Shown: piece after piece, positions 33,830 to 41,584 of the stretch
How positions within the stretch are numbered: position 1 is the stretch's first letter
Layout: each line of letters starts with the position of its first letter
Source: UBA10103 sp964362305
Lineage (GTDB): Bacteria > Patescibacteriota > Minisyncoccia > Phycocordibacterales > UBA2100
Length of the DNA stretch: 64,000 nucleotides
NCBI GenBank assembly: GCA_964362305.1
Contig: CAYIDY010000001.1
Location: forward strand, 7,287-71,286
Reading direction: 5' to 3'
Notes under the pieces: generated by a model
What the model was told of the DNA's origin: nothing
Database searches by the model: none
What the model saw: only the letters and a program-made list of their open reading frames with translations
Translations under genes and position numbers: made by a program

Positions 33830-34195
33830 TTAATTATGTCCGTTAAACCAAGAATGTGCCCAATCATGCATCATGTTAACTTCTCTCGTTTGCGCCGCGA
33901 TAATATCTTCTGCCAGTTTTTTCAATTCAGGTCGCGATGTGTTTGCAAGAAGTGACTGGGCCATTTCTATTGCGCCCAAATGGTGGATGGTCATCTCTTC
34001 GAGAAACGCTTGCTCAAATGCCTCGCCGGTCTTCCCTTCAAGTCCTGAGGTCATATCATGCATTACATTCTCAATTTGAGAATCATGAGAGACGGGTTCT
34101 GGGACCTCTTTTTTAATGGTTTGCATCGCTAAAAGATAGCCAGCGATTATACCCAAAACGAGCATGCCAATCGGCACGAGTGTGTCCTTATACAT
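33830..34195 (-). CDS. DUF305 membrane-anchored protein
   Basis: About 121 residues from ATG 34195. A membrane helix (about 7-25) precedes an extracytoplasmic DUF305 helical bundle with the family's EMTIHHLGAIEMAQ motif and the C-terminal EVNMMHDWAHSWF. The conserved Met/His residues are thought to bind metal, often copper, in this family. A TATGCT box 7 nt before ATG supports this start over the ATG at 34207, which lies inside that box. The SIMPL gene follows 16 nt later. Confidence 0.88.
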   Translation of the reverse strand: MYKDTLVPIGMLVLGIIAGYLLAMQTIKKEVPEPVSHDSQIENVMHDMTSGLEGKTGEAFEQAFLEEMTIHHLGAIEMAQSLLANTSRPELKKLAEDIIAAQTREVNMMHDWAHSWFNGHN

Positions 34196-34247
34196 ACCGT
34201 GTAGCATAAATGAAATAAATAGAGTGTACAGCGTGTATTATAGAGCA

Positions 34248-36026
34248 ATGCCAAGTACATCTATTGTTCAGGCCGTAACCTCTGCGCCTCTGAAGCTTCT
34301 CGCTTTTATGAGGGCCCGCCCTCTAGTCGCTGGAGTCATTGCAATCGCTCTCGCTGGGAGTGGATACTATATTTACAATTCTTATACATCAACCGACGGA
34401 GAAACAAGATATGTCTTTGGTGAAGTAGAGCGCGGTACACTACGAATCACGGTGTCAGGTTCCGGCCAAGTTTCCGCAGAGAGTCAACTTGAACTGACCG
34501 CAAAAGCATCCGGCGACATCACTTCGATATCGGTAAAGAATGGCGATGCGGTTAAACGCGGGGCGCTTATTGCATCCATAGATTCGCGTGATGCTCAAAA
34601 AGCAGTACGAGATGCACAGGTCAACCTCGAAAGTGCACAGCTTGCTCTCCAAAAACTAGAACAACCGGCGACGACGCTTACTCTTACGCAAGCAAGAAAC
34701 GCTCTGACTGACGCCGAGAATTCGCTCGAGAGCAATTATGACGACGGGTTCAATGAGGTCTCGGACACATTTCTTGCACTACCTGCCGTTATGTCAGGTG
34801 TTGATGCCATCTTGTATGACAACACCGTGAATGCTTCTCAGGATAATGTGTTCGCCTACGCTGACATGATAGATGACGTCGAGCCTCGCGTGAATATGTT
34901 TCGCGATGATGCAGCTAGAAAATATATAGATGCGCGTGCAGAGTACGACGCACTTCTCGTTACTTACAAAGCGACATCACGCTTTTCTGATAAGGCCGCG
35001 TTAGAAAAGCTTATTCTTGAGACGTACGACATGACAAAAACCGTCGCCGAAGCAACGAAGAGCCTTTCGGATTTTCTCAATCTCGTGAATGACAGTCTTG
35101 TCTTGCGCGACCGCACCATTCCGACGATTCTTACGACGCATCGCGATTCCCTTTCTGGGTACATTACAACCGGAAACACCCAGCTCGTTGCTCTTCTTTC
35201 TATTAAGGATGGCATCATTTCTGCTAAGCAATCAATTGAAGAGAAGACCGAAGCGTTGCGTGATTTGGAAGACGGTACCGACAAGATTGATTTAGATTCG
35301 CAAAAGCTGGTTGTGAAGCAACGCGAAAATGCACTACGTGACGCTCAGGAAGATTTAGCTGATTATTCGCTTCGCGCGCCGTTTGATGGAACCGTGGCAA
35401 AGCTGAATGTTAAGCGCGCAGACCGTGTTTCTAGCGGCACGTCGGTTGCCACTTTCATCACAGCAAACGCTGTTGCCGAAATTTCGTTGAACGAAATCGA
35501 CGCAGCAAATGTAGCTGTTGGTCAAAAGGCAGAGCTCACGTTTGATGCTGTTGAAGGATTAACTATTGAAGGCATGGTTGTCGAGATTGATACAGTGGGG
35601 ACTGTGCAATCAGGCGTTGTTACCTACACAGTAACGATTGGTTTTGAGACCGACCCGCGTGTAAAGCCCGGCATGACAGTCAACGCAGAAATCATCACAA
35701 AGACGCTCGCTGATATCATTCTCTTGCCATCAGCAGCCGTCAAAACCGAAGGCGATGAATCGTATGTAGAAACCATTCCAGGCGCGAAACTAGAGCGCGA
35801 ATCTGTTACTTCTCCACTCTCCCCAGTACAAATTCCCGTCGTCATTGGAACCTCAAATGATACGCGTGTAGAAGTTCTTTCGGGACTGAATGAGGGCGAC
35901 GTAATTATCGTGAGGACAATAACAGGAGAAGCTGCTCAACAAGCACCCAATATCTTCCAGGCGACAGGTGCTCGACCGCCGGGCGGCGGAGGTGCGAGCG
36001 GCGGTACGCGTACGCAGGTGAGATAG
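34248..36026 (+). CDS. Membrane-fusion/adaptor protein of a MacAB-like exporter
   Basis: 592 residues from ATG 34248, with a TATTAT box ending exactly 6 nt upstream; the longer reading from 34164 would cross that promoter and the divergent DUF305 start. A membrane helix (about 24-43) is followed by the lipoyl half-motif SGQVSAESQLELTAKASGDI, a long coiled-coil hairpin (about 120-380), the second half YSLRAPFDGTVAKLNVKRAD and a beta-barrel ending in VRTITGEAAQQAP. The last 25 residues are Gly/Pro/Arg-rich. It is the first gene of an adaptor-ATPase-permease unit. Confidence 0.9.
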   Translation: MPSTSIVQAVTSAPLKLLAFMRARPLVAGVIAIALAGSGYYIYNSYTSTDGETRYVFGEVERGTLRITVSGSGQVSAESQLELTAKASGDITSISVKNGDAVKRGALIASIDSRDAQKAVRDAQVNLESAQLALQKLEQPATTLTLTQARNALTDAENSLESNYDDGFNEVSDTFLALPAVMSGVDAILYDNTVNASQDNVFAYADMIDDVEPRVNMFRDDAARKYIDARAEYDALLVTYKATSRFSDKAALEKLILETYDMTKTVAEATKSLSDFLNLVNDSLVLRDRTIPTILTTHRDSLSGYITTGNTQLVALLSIKDGIISAKQSIEEKTEALRDLEDGTDKIDLDSQKLVVKQRENALRDAQEDLADYSLRAPFDGTVAKLNVKRADRVSSGTSVATFITANAVAEISLNEIDAANVAVGQKAELTFDAVEGLTIEGMVVEIDTVGTVQSGVVTYTVTIGFETDPRVKPGMTVNAEIITKTLADIILLPSAAVKTEGDESYVETIPGAKLERESVTSPLSPVQIPVVIGTSNDTRVEVLSGLNEGDVIIVRTITGEAAQQAPNIFQATGARPPGGGGASGGTRTQVR

Positions 36027-36033
36027 ACTGCGT

Positions 36034-36732
36034 ATGATTGAAATTAAAGACGTCACAAAAACATACAAAACAGGCGACATCGAATTCACAGCACTTCACG
36101 GCGTGTCATTCACGATACATGCTGGTGAGTTTGTGGCTATCATGGGCCCGTCTGGTTCTGGTAAATCGACGCTAATGCACATTTTAGGATGCCTCGACAC
36201 GCCCACAACGGGTTCGTATTTCCTTAACGGAAAAGACGTATCCAGACTGAAGGACGACGAACTTGCTGATATTCGCAGCCACAACATTGGGTTTGTTTTT
36301 CAATCATTCAACCTTCTTCCTCGCACAACGGTGATAAAAAATACAATGCTCCCTCTCGTGTATGCCGGAGTCGAAGAGCGCGAACGGGTCACACGTGCGG
36401 AACAAGCACTCACTTCTGCCGGACTTGATCAGACACACTTCTTTCATAAATCAAATCAGCTTTCAGGCGGGCAAATTCAACGCGTCGCGATTGCACGTGC
36501 ACTCGTGAACGACCCTGCAATGATTCTTGCTGACGAGCCGACAGGTAACCTCGACACAAAAACCGGAGAGATTGTGCTCGGCACGTTTGAGCGACTGAAT
36601 CGTGAACATGGCCGAACCGTGGTTCTCATTACTCACGAACAAGATGTGGCAAGACATGCAGAGAGAATCATCTTCATTCGTGACGGTGTTATAGAAAAAG
36701 ACAACGGCACACACGCACGGCATAAAAAATAG
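36034..36732 (+). CDS. MacB-type ABC exporter ATPase
   Basis: 232 residues with Walker A GPSGSGKST, Q-loop FQSFNLLPRTTVIKN, signature LSGGQIQRVAIARA, Walker B MILADEPTGNLDTKTG and switch LITHE. It lies 7 nt after the adaptor gene and 1 nt before the permease gene. Its role is to drive export with them. Confidence 0.95.
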   Translation: MIEIKDVTKTYKTGDIEFTALHGVSFTIHAGEFVAIMGPSGSGKSTLMHILGCLDTPTTGSYFLNGKDVSRLKDDELADIRSHNIGFVFQSFNLLPRTTVIKNTMLPLVYAGVEERERVTRAEQALTSAGLDQTHFFHKSNQLSGGQIQRVAIARALVNDPAMILADEPTGNLDTKTGEIVLGTFERLNREHGRTVVLITHEQDVARHAERIIFIRDGVIEKDNGTHARHKK

Positions 36733-36733
36733 T

Positions 36734-37945
36734 ATGACACTACGAGATCTAGCGCATGAGACGTTCGAATCACTCTCTTCAAACAAAGTGAGGAGTGGTC
36801 TTACTATGCTCGGTATCGTGATTGGCATTATGTCGGTCGTCGCGATGATATCTATCGGGCAGGGTGCAAAAGATTCTATTCAGGGTTCCATCGAGGGACT
36901 AGGTTCGAATCTTCTCACTGTGCTGCCGGGCGTGGTACAACCGGGGCGAGGCATTGTTTCTGCCGGGAGAGGTACCGCAGAGGTGTTGGACGAAGACGAT
37001 GTAGAAGCAATCCGCGAAATCGAGGGCGTCACCTTTGTATCACCTGAAGTTGCGCGCCGATTTCAAATAGTCTCCCCTACCGGTAACAATACCAACACGA
37101 CTGTAAACGGTGTGATGCCAGAGTATCTTCAAGTACGAAATTTAGCTCTTGCCAATGGAAATTTTATCTCAGCTGCACACGTCCGCAGTCTTGGTCGACA
37201 AACAGTGTTAGGAGCGACTGTCGCCAAAGACCTATTTGGTGTACAAGACCCAATTGGCCAAAAAATTCGTATCGACGGCTCAAATTATACGGTTATTGGG
37301 GTTTTGAAATCGAAAGGCGGCATCGGATTTTCTGGACCGGATGATGCTGTCATAATTCCCGTGACTACGATGCAGAAAGTACTCGCTGGCACAGACTTTT
37401 TTTCGCAGATTGCGGTAAACGTCTCTGACAAGAACCTCATGAGCGCCGTACAAGCTGAATTGACGGCCACGCTGTTACGCTCTCACAATATCGACGAGCC
37501 GGATTTTTCGGTTATCTCACAGGAAGATATTTTAGGCACACTTACTTCGGTTATTGATACCTTTACACTGTTCCTCGCCGCAATCGCTTCAATTTCTCTT
37601 TTGGTTGGCGGAATCGGCATTATGAACATGATGCTCACCACTGTCACAGAGCGCACGAAAGAAATTGGACTCCGAAAAGCCATAGGCGCAAAAAGTCGCG
37701 ATATTACGGAGCAATTTTTGGCCGAGGCTGTCACTCTTACGTTCGTCGGTGGGGCGATTGGTGTATTTCTTGGGTGGCTCCTCTGCTTCATCATTACGCA
37801 AACAGGCCTCATTCAAACGAGCGTGTCTTTGATGTCGGTTCTTCTCGGCTTTGGCGTATCCGCGCTCATCGGTATTGTGTTTGGATACTACCCGGCTCGT
37901 CGTGCTTCACGCCTGAACCCCATCGACGCCTTGCGATACGAGTGA
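36734..37945 (+). CDS. MacB-type ABC exporter permease
   Basis: 403 residues: an N-terminal helix in SGLTMLGIVIGIMSVVAMIS, a MacB periplasmic-core-like domain (about 50-265), then three helices with GGIGIMNMMLTTVTERTKEI and RKAIGAKSRDITEQFL, the FtsX hallmark, and the tail GYYPARRASRLNPIDALRYE. A clean family match. With the two genes before it this makes a MacAB-like exporter; macrolides, peptides or lipids are possible substrates and cannot be told apart. Confidence 0.95.
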   Translation: MTLRDLAHETFESLSSNKVRSGLTMLGIVIGIMSVVAMISIGQGAKDSIQGSIEGLGSNLLTVLPGVVQPGRGIVSAGRGTAEVLDEDDVEAIREIEGVTFVSPEVARRFQIVSPTGNNTNTTVNGVMPEYLQVRNLALANGNFISAAHVRSLGRQTVLGATVAKDLFGVQDPIGQKIRIDGSNYTVIGVLKSKGGIGFSGPDDAVIIPVTTMQKVLAGTDFFSQIAVNVSDKNLMSAVQAELTATLLRSHNIDEPDFSVISQEDILGTLTSVIDTFTLFLAAIASISLLVGGIGIMNMMLTTVTERTKEIGLRKAIGAKSRDITEQFLAEAVTLTFVGGAIGVFLGWLLCFIITQTGLIQTSVSLMSVLLGFGVSALIGIVFGYYPARRASRLNPIDALRYE

Positions 37946-37948
37946 TTA

Positions 37949-38368
37949 TTACGCGTCCCAATAGTTGCGCCCCGTTTTGTAGGCTTCGATATACGTTGGG
38001 AGCGTCGCAAATACAGGCGAAGGCAGATTATCCATATCGCACCAACTCCATCCGTCAATTTTTTCAGGTTCAAGTATTTGCGGCTCCCCACTCTTCCAAT
38101 CGGCAACCATACCAATGTCGACGTAGTGTTTTGGGGCATATGCCTTCAGATTCAACAATCTCAGAAATCGAACATTCTCAATTTCGATACCAGTTTCTTC
38201 GCGCACTTCCCTTCTCGCACACTCTTCAAACGATTCCATGTATTCCATATGTCCACCCGGCCATGCGTATTCACCCGCCCCGTGCGACGCTTTTCTTTTT
38301 CCTAATAAGACCTTTCCGTTTTTAATAACCATTACTCCGATGCCAACGCGAGGACGCTCCTCGCTCAT
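37949..38368 (-). CDS. Nudix hydrolase
   Basis: 139 residues with the Nudix box GGHMEYMESFEECARREVRE followed by ETGI (about 37-60), a complete canonical motif, preceded by WPGGHMEYMES typical of NUDT15/MTH-like enzymes. It probably cleans oxidised or non-canonical nucleotides. It is the last gene of the lysS operon and overlaps the EamA gene by ATGA. The end is 3 nt from the permease gene on the other strand. Confidence 0.9.
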   Translation of the reverse strand: MSEERPRVGIGVMVIKNGKVLLGKRKASHGAGEYAWPGGHMEYMESFEECARREVREETGIEIENVRFLRLLNLKAYAPKHYVDIGMVADWKSGEPQILEPEKIDGWSWCDMDNLPSPVFATLPTYIEAYKTGRNYWDA

Positions 38369-39255
38369 ACGGAATCCTGCTTGGAACCAATACGGTACAT
38401 TGCAAAAAGTAGAACGGCCGCGGCTAGGTATTGGCTTATATGTAAGACAACTCCATAAAGGAAGTAGTCAATAACTACCGCCGTCATAGGAAATGCAAGT
38501 TCGACTATTGCAGCGATGCGCACAGGCGTAGTGCGAAGACCTTTGTAATATATCCAAAGTGCCGCCATGCCAGTAGAAAATGCAATGAGCGCAAGGTATC
38601 CGAATTGAGAAAGTGTCACTGCCCCCACGGAGTCACTGGCACCGAGTGCGAATACAAACAAGAGCGCAATTGGCACGGTCAAGAGAAAGCGCATTCCTGT
38701 AATAAATGTGTTCGAGTGATTGAGAAGTGTGAGGCGCGAAAGCGCAGTTGAGGAACCCCAGGCAATGGCTGCGAGAAGCGCAAACATAGCGGCTGTCACG
38801 TGTGCACCACCTTCTGCAAAATTCACTACGCCCATGGGGAACGTCACGAAATACCCGGCAACAAGCGCTAGCACGGCCCACGCCCAATACTGTTTTGTCG
38901 GTGTTTCTTTAAGAACCAGCCACGCCATTGTGATAGCAAATATTGGCTGCAACTTTTGAATGAGAAAGACAACAGAAAATGGAATGAAATTTACTTTGAG
39001 AAGAGCAGTGGTGAAGAAAAGTGTTCCCAATACTCCGGAAAGAAGCGCGACTACCCCGAGCGCGTACCACTCTTTCTTTTCCAATCGTTCACTCTTCCAT
39101 GCTTTCCACAAAAAAGGCGCAAGAATAACGAGGCCAATCAGGTGTTCAAAAAAGACGATAGAAATCGGAGGAAGCCCATAGAGACTACGACGCAAAATTC
39201 CGTCGAGCCCCCACAAAATTGCCGCTATGAATATGAGAATTGGTCCGTATGTCAT
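38365..39255 (-). CDS. EamA-family (DMT) transporter
   Basis: 296 residues with about ten membrane helices in two EamA halves (GPILIFIAAILWGLDGILRR; then HVTAAMFALLAAIAWGSSTA). The family exports or exchanges metabolites such as amino acids or nucleotide derivatives; the substrate is unknown. It begins 1 nt after the stop of the small gene upstream. Confidence 0.9.
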   Translation of the reverse strand: MTYGPILIFIAAILWGLDGILRRSLYGLPPISIVFFEHLIGLVILAPFLWKAWKSERLEKKEWYALGVVALLSGVLGTLFFTTALLKVNFIPFSVVFLIQKLQPIFAITMAWLVLKETPTKQYWAWAVLALVAGYFVTFPMGVVNFAEGGAHVTAAMFALLAAIAWGSSTALSRLTLLNHSNTFITGMRFLLTVPIALLFVFALGASDSVGAVTLSQFGYLALIAFSTGMAALWIYYKGLRTTPVRIAAIVELAFPMTAVVIDYFLYGVVLHISQYLAAAVLLFAMYRIGSKQDSV

Positions 39256-39256
39256 G

Positions 39257-39508
39257 TTAAAAACCCGTTTTTGGGGAGTCAGCCCAATATTTCTTTAACA
39301 GCGCAATACGTTTCGGTGTGTCATCTGCACTATCCTCGAGCGCTTTCACTTCAGACTGAGTTATAACTCGACTGCCCAGCACACCGTCATGGGTAATCTC
39401 GATCTTGTAACAATTCTCCCCGCCAATCTGATGACTTAACGGAGTGAAGTCGAGAAAATACTTTATTTCTTTCTGCTCTTCCGGTTGTTCAGATTGAAAT
39501 TCTTTCAT
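39257..39508 (-). CDS. Small protein of unknown function
   Basis: 83 residues, acidic at both the N-terminus and centre (EFQSEQPEEQKEIKYFLDF; EVKALEDSADDTPKR). A beta-rich middle (ENCYKIEITHDGVLGSRVIT) suggests a small folded domain. No family recognised. It overlaps lysS by 4 nt and abuts the EamA gene, so it is cotranslated with lysS. Confidence 0.65.
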   Translation of the reverse strand: MKEFQSEQPEEQKEIKYFLDFTPLSHQIGGENCYKIEITHDGVLGSRVITQSEVKALEDSADDTPKRIALLKKYWADSPKTGF

Positions 39509-40971
39509 AGATTCTCTTTTTTAGGTCTTAGTAATGGAAAAAGCTGCGCTTCGTGAGCGGGGCGGTTTTCAAGAAAGGCAAAGAGTCTCTCTGAAAGACC
39601 GAAACCAAAGGCGGGAGGCATGCCGTATTCCATCGCTTTTACATAGTCTTCGTCAAGACGCTGTGCTTCGTCGTCACCCGCGTCACGCATCATTTGCTGC
39701 TCTTCAAATCGTGCGCGCTGGTCCAGGGGGTCGTTTAGTTCACTAAATCCTTTGCTCATTTCGGAGCCGGCAAGTAGCACCTGCATACGTTCTACAATTT
39801 CCGGATTCGACGAGCGTTTTGCCAAAGGCTCCAAATATGCAGGTTGATTCACTAAAAATGCAGGGCCCTGGATTGACTTGCGTACGGATTTCCATAGGTG
39901 ATCAATGGCTCGCGCTTTGTTCAATTCTTCCCCAACATTGATTTGCGCATCGCGGACGGCTTGTATTGCCTCGTCTTCCGAGCAGGAAATAGGGTCGACG
40001 CCGAAACGCTTTTGAATTTCTCCACAATAATCAATAGTTCCCCATTCATCGGCCAAATCGACGGTAAAATCTCCTATTTCAAACGTATATTTTCCGTACA
40101 CCTCTTTCGCGATGTGGCGATAGAGGTCTTTGGTGAATTCCATTCCTTTTTCCATATCACTAAACGCCTCATACGTTTCAAGCTGTGTGTAGTCTTGCAA
40201 ATGTTCGCGTGACTGTCCTTCGTTTCTAAAAATGCGCCCGATTTCGAACACCTTTGGAAACCCTGCAATGAGCAAGCGTTTCTGCCACAATTCGCCTGCT
40301 GAAATACGAAGATACACATCGATGTCGAGTGCGTTGTGGTGTGTAATAAACGGCCGCGCATCTGCTCCACCAGGAGATGATTCCAGAACGGGCGTTTCTA
40401 CTTCAAGAAAATTGCGCGCGAGCAAGAATTCACGAATCGCCTGCCAGAATTTCGAGCGACGCTCAAACATAGCGCGCGTCTCAGGGTTCAAAAGAATATC
40501 AAGGTATCGCTGTCGGAGCGTAGTCTCTTCATCTTTAATACCAAACCATTCGCTTGGAATTGGCGAGAGTGACTTCGCGAGCATCTTCCAGCTCCCTACG
40601 TGCATCGACAAAACGCCGCGCTTGGTGCGATATGCCGTTCCCGATACTTCTACAAAGTCGCCAATGTCGACAGCTTTTTCGAATAGCTGAAACATCTGCT
40701 CGTCTGCGCCTTCTTTTTGATAGACCAATTGCATCTTGGTAGTCCCATCAAATACATCGGCAAACACAATGCCGCCCTGGCCACGAAGCGACATCACGCG
40801 ACCCGCGATTATTTTTGTTCCCCCACTCTTTTCCAATTCTTCAAACTGCCCAAGAAATTCAGAAACTGATGTGTCACGTGCAGTGTGCGAGGGGTACGCT
40901 TCCATTCCCGCATCCTTCAGGAGCTCTAGCTTCTTTATTCGCTCGTTGCGAATTTCATCTCCGCTCGACAT
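39505..40971 (-). CDS. lysS: Lysyl-tRNA synthetase, class II
   Basis: 488 residues. The N-terminal OB-fold anticodon-binding domain (AGRVMSLRGQGGIVFADVFD) precedes the class II core: motif 1 near RSKFWQAIREFLLARNFLEV, motif 2 FRNEGQSREHLQDYTQLETY (family FRNEG...HNPEFT), and motif 3 GFGLSERLF. ETPVLESSPGGADARPF is typical of LysRS. A TATAGT box ends 7 nt before ATG. First gene of a four-gene operon. Confidence 0.94.
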   Translation of the reverse strand: MSSGDEIRNERIKKLELLKDAGMEAYPSHTARDTSVSEFLGQFEELEKSGGTKIIAGRVMSLRGQGGIVFADVFDGTTKMQLVYQKEGADEQMFQLFEKAVDIGDFVEVSGTAYRTKRGVLSMHVGSWKMLAKSLSPIPSEWFGIKDEETTLRQRYLDILLNPETRAMFERRSKFWQAIREFLLARNFLEVETPVLESSPGGADARPFITHHNALDIDVYLRISAGELWQKRLLIAGFPKVFEIGRIFRNEGQSREHLQDYTQLETYEAFSDMEKGMEFTKDLYRHIAKEVYGKYTFEIGDFTVDLADEWGTIDYCGEIQKRFGVDPISCSEDEAIQAVRDAQINVGEELNKARAIDHLWKSVRKSIQGPAFLVNQPAYLEPLAKRSSNPEIVERMQVLLAGSEMSKGFSELNDPLDQRARFEEQQMMRDAGDDEAQRLDEDYVKAMEYGMPPAFGFGLSERLFAFLENRPAHEAQLFPLLRPKKENL

Positions 40972-40998
40972 GCTGAATACTATAGCACCCCTCTACAC

Positions 40999-41517
40999 TT
41001 ACCAGAACTTAAAGATGCTAAAGATGTTTTTAATCGCCAAGGTGATGCGCGCTCCGAGTGAGACAAAGACATTACTGCTCTCTTCCTCGCCCCCGACACG
41101 CGCAACAGTTTCCGCAGTGACTGTTGCAGCTGACGTCGCAGCCAACTCTTCATTGTTTACTTTGACAGAAGTTTCGGCTTTCTTACCTGAAACGGCTTTC
41201 GAGTTGACCTCAACAGACACTGGTTCACCAGCCTTCAGTTTTTTTTCTATTGTTTGCGTTTTCGTTTCTCCGTTTACTGTTGTTGACGTCTCAATATGTA
41301 CGTCGGTGCCTTCTCCGTGGGAGGATACTTCGCTTTTTGATGAAGCACTCGCGTCGCCGGTAATGATGGCGTGTCCATGATCCACCGAATTCCCTCCGGA
41401 TGAGGCTGATGAATGAGTGTCGCTCTGTATTGAGCCACTGTTCGAGATAACTATTTCTGCAGACGAGAGTGCAGGAAGAGCAAGTGTGATTCCAAGTACA
41501 AGTGCGAAATATTTCAT
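40999..41517 (-). CDS. Small secreted protein with SNSGS/TGD motif
   Basis: 172 residues with a signal peptide (MKYFALVLGITLALPALSSA) and a Ser/Thr/Val-rich body containing ISNSGSIQSDTHSSASSGGN and HAIITGDASASS, the same pattern as the repeats of the larger proteins encoded at 41585-45402. The C-terminus VSLGARITLAIKNIFSIFKF is amphipathic and could attach to the membrane. No catalytic motif. It is the last in the row of surface-protein genes. Confidence 0.75.
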   Translation of the reverse strand: MKYFALVLGITLALPALSSAEIVISNSGSIQSDTHSSASSGGNSVDHGHAIITGDASASSKSEVSSHGEGTDVHIETSTTVNGETKTQTIEKKLKAGEPVSVEVNSKAVSGKKAETSVKVNNEELAATSAATVTAETVARVGGEEESSNVFVSLGARITLAIKNIFSIFKFW

Positions 41518-41527
41518 ATTAGACTTT

Positions 41528-41559
41528 GGCGACCGCGCGCTTTTAAGTGCGCGGTCGCC
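41528..41559. terminator. Strong hairpin between two surface-protein genes
   Basis: An 11-bp perfect stem GGCGACCGCGC/GCGCGGTCGCC with a 10-nt loop lies 26 nt after the 911-residue gene's stop. It lacks a good T run, so it may be a processing or stability element rather than a classical terminator. Confidence 0.6.
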
Positions 41560-41584
41560 CTTTGAAACTACTTTACTCTAGATC

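Noticed and set aside
34164..34247. Longer start for the second adaptor protein
   Set aside because: It would overlap the divergent DUF305 gene start and the TATTAT promoter box; ATG 34248 fits the leaderless spacing and the membrane helix.
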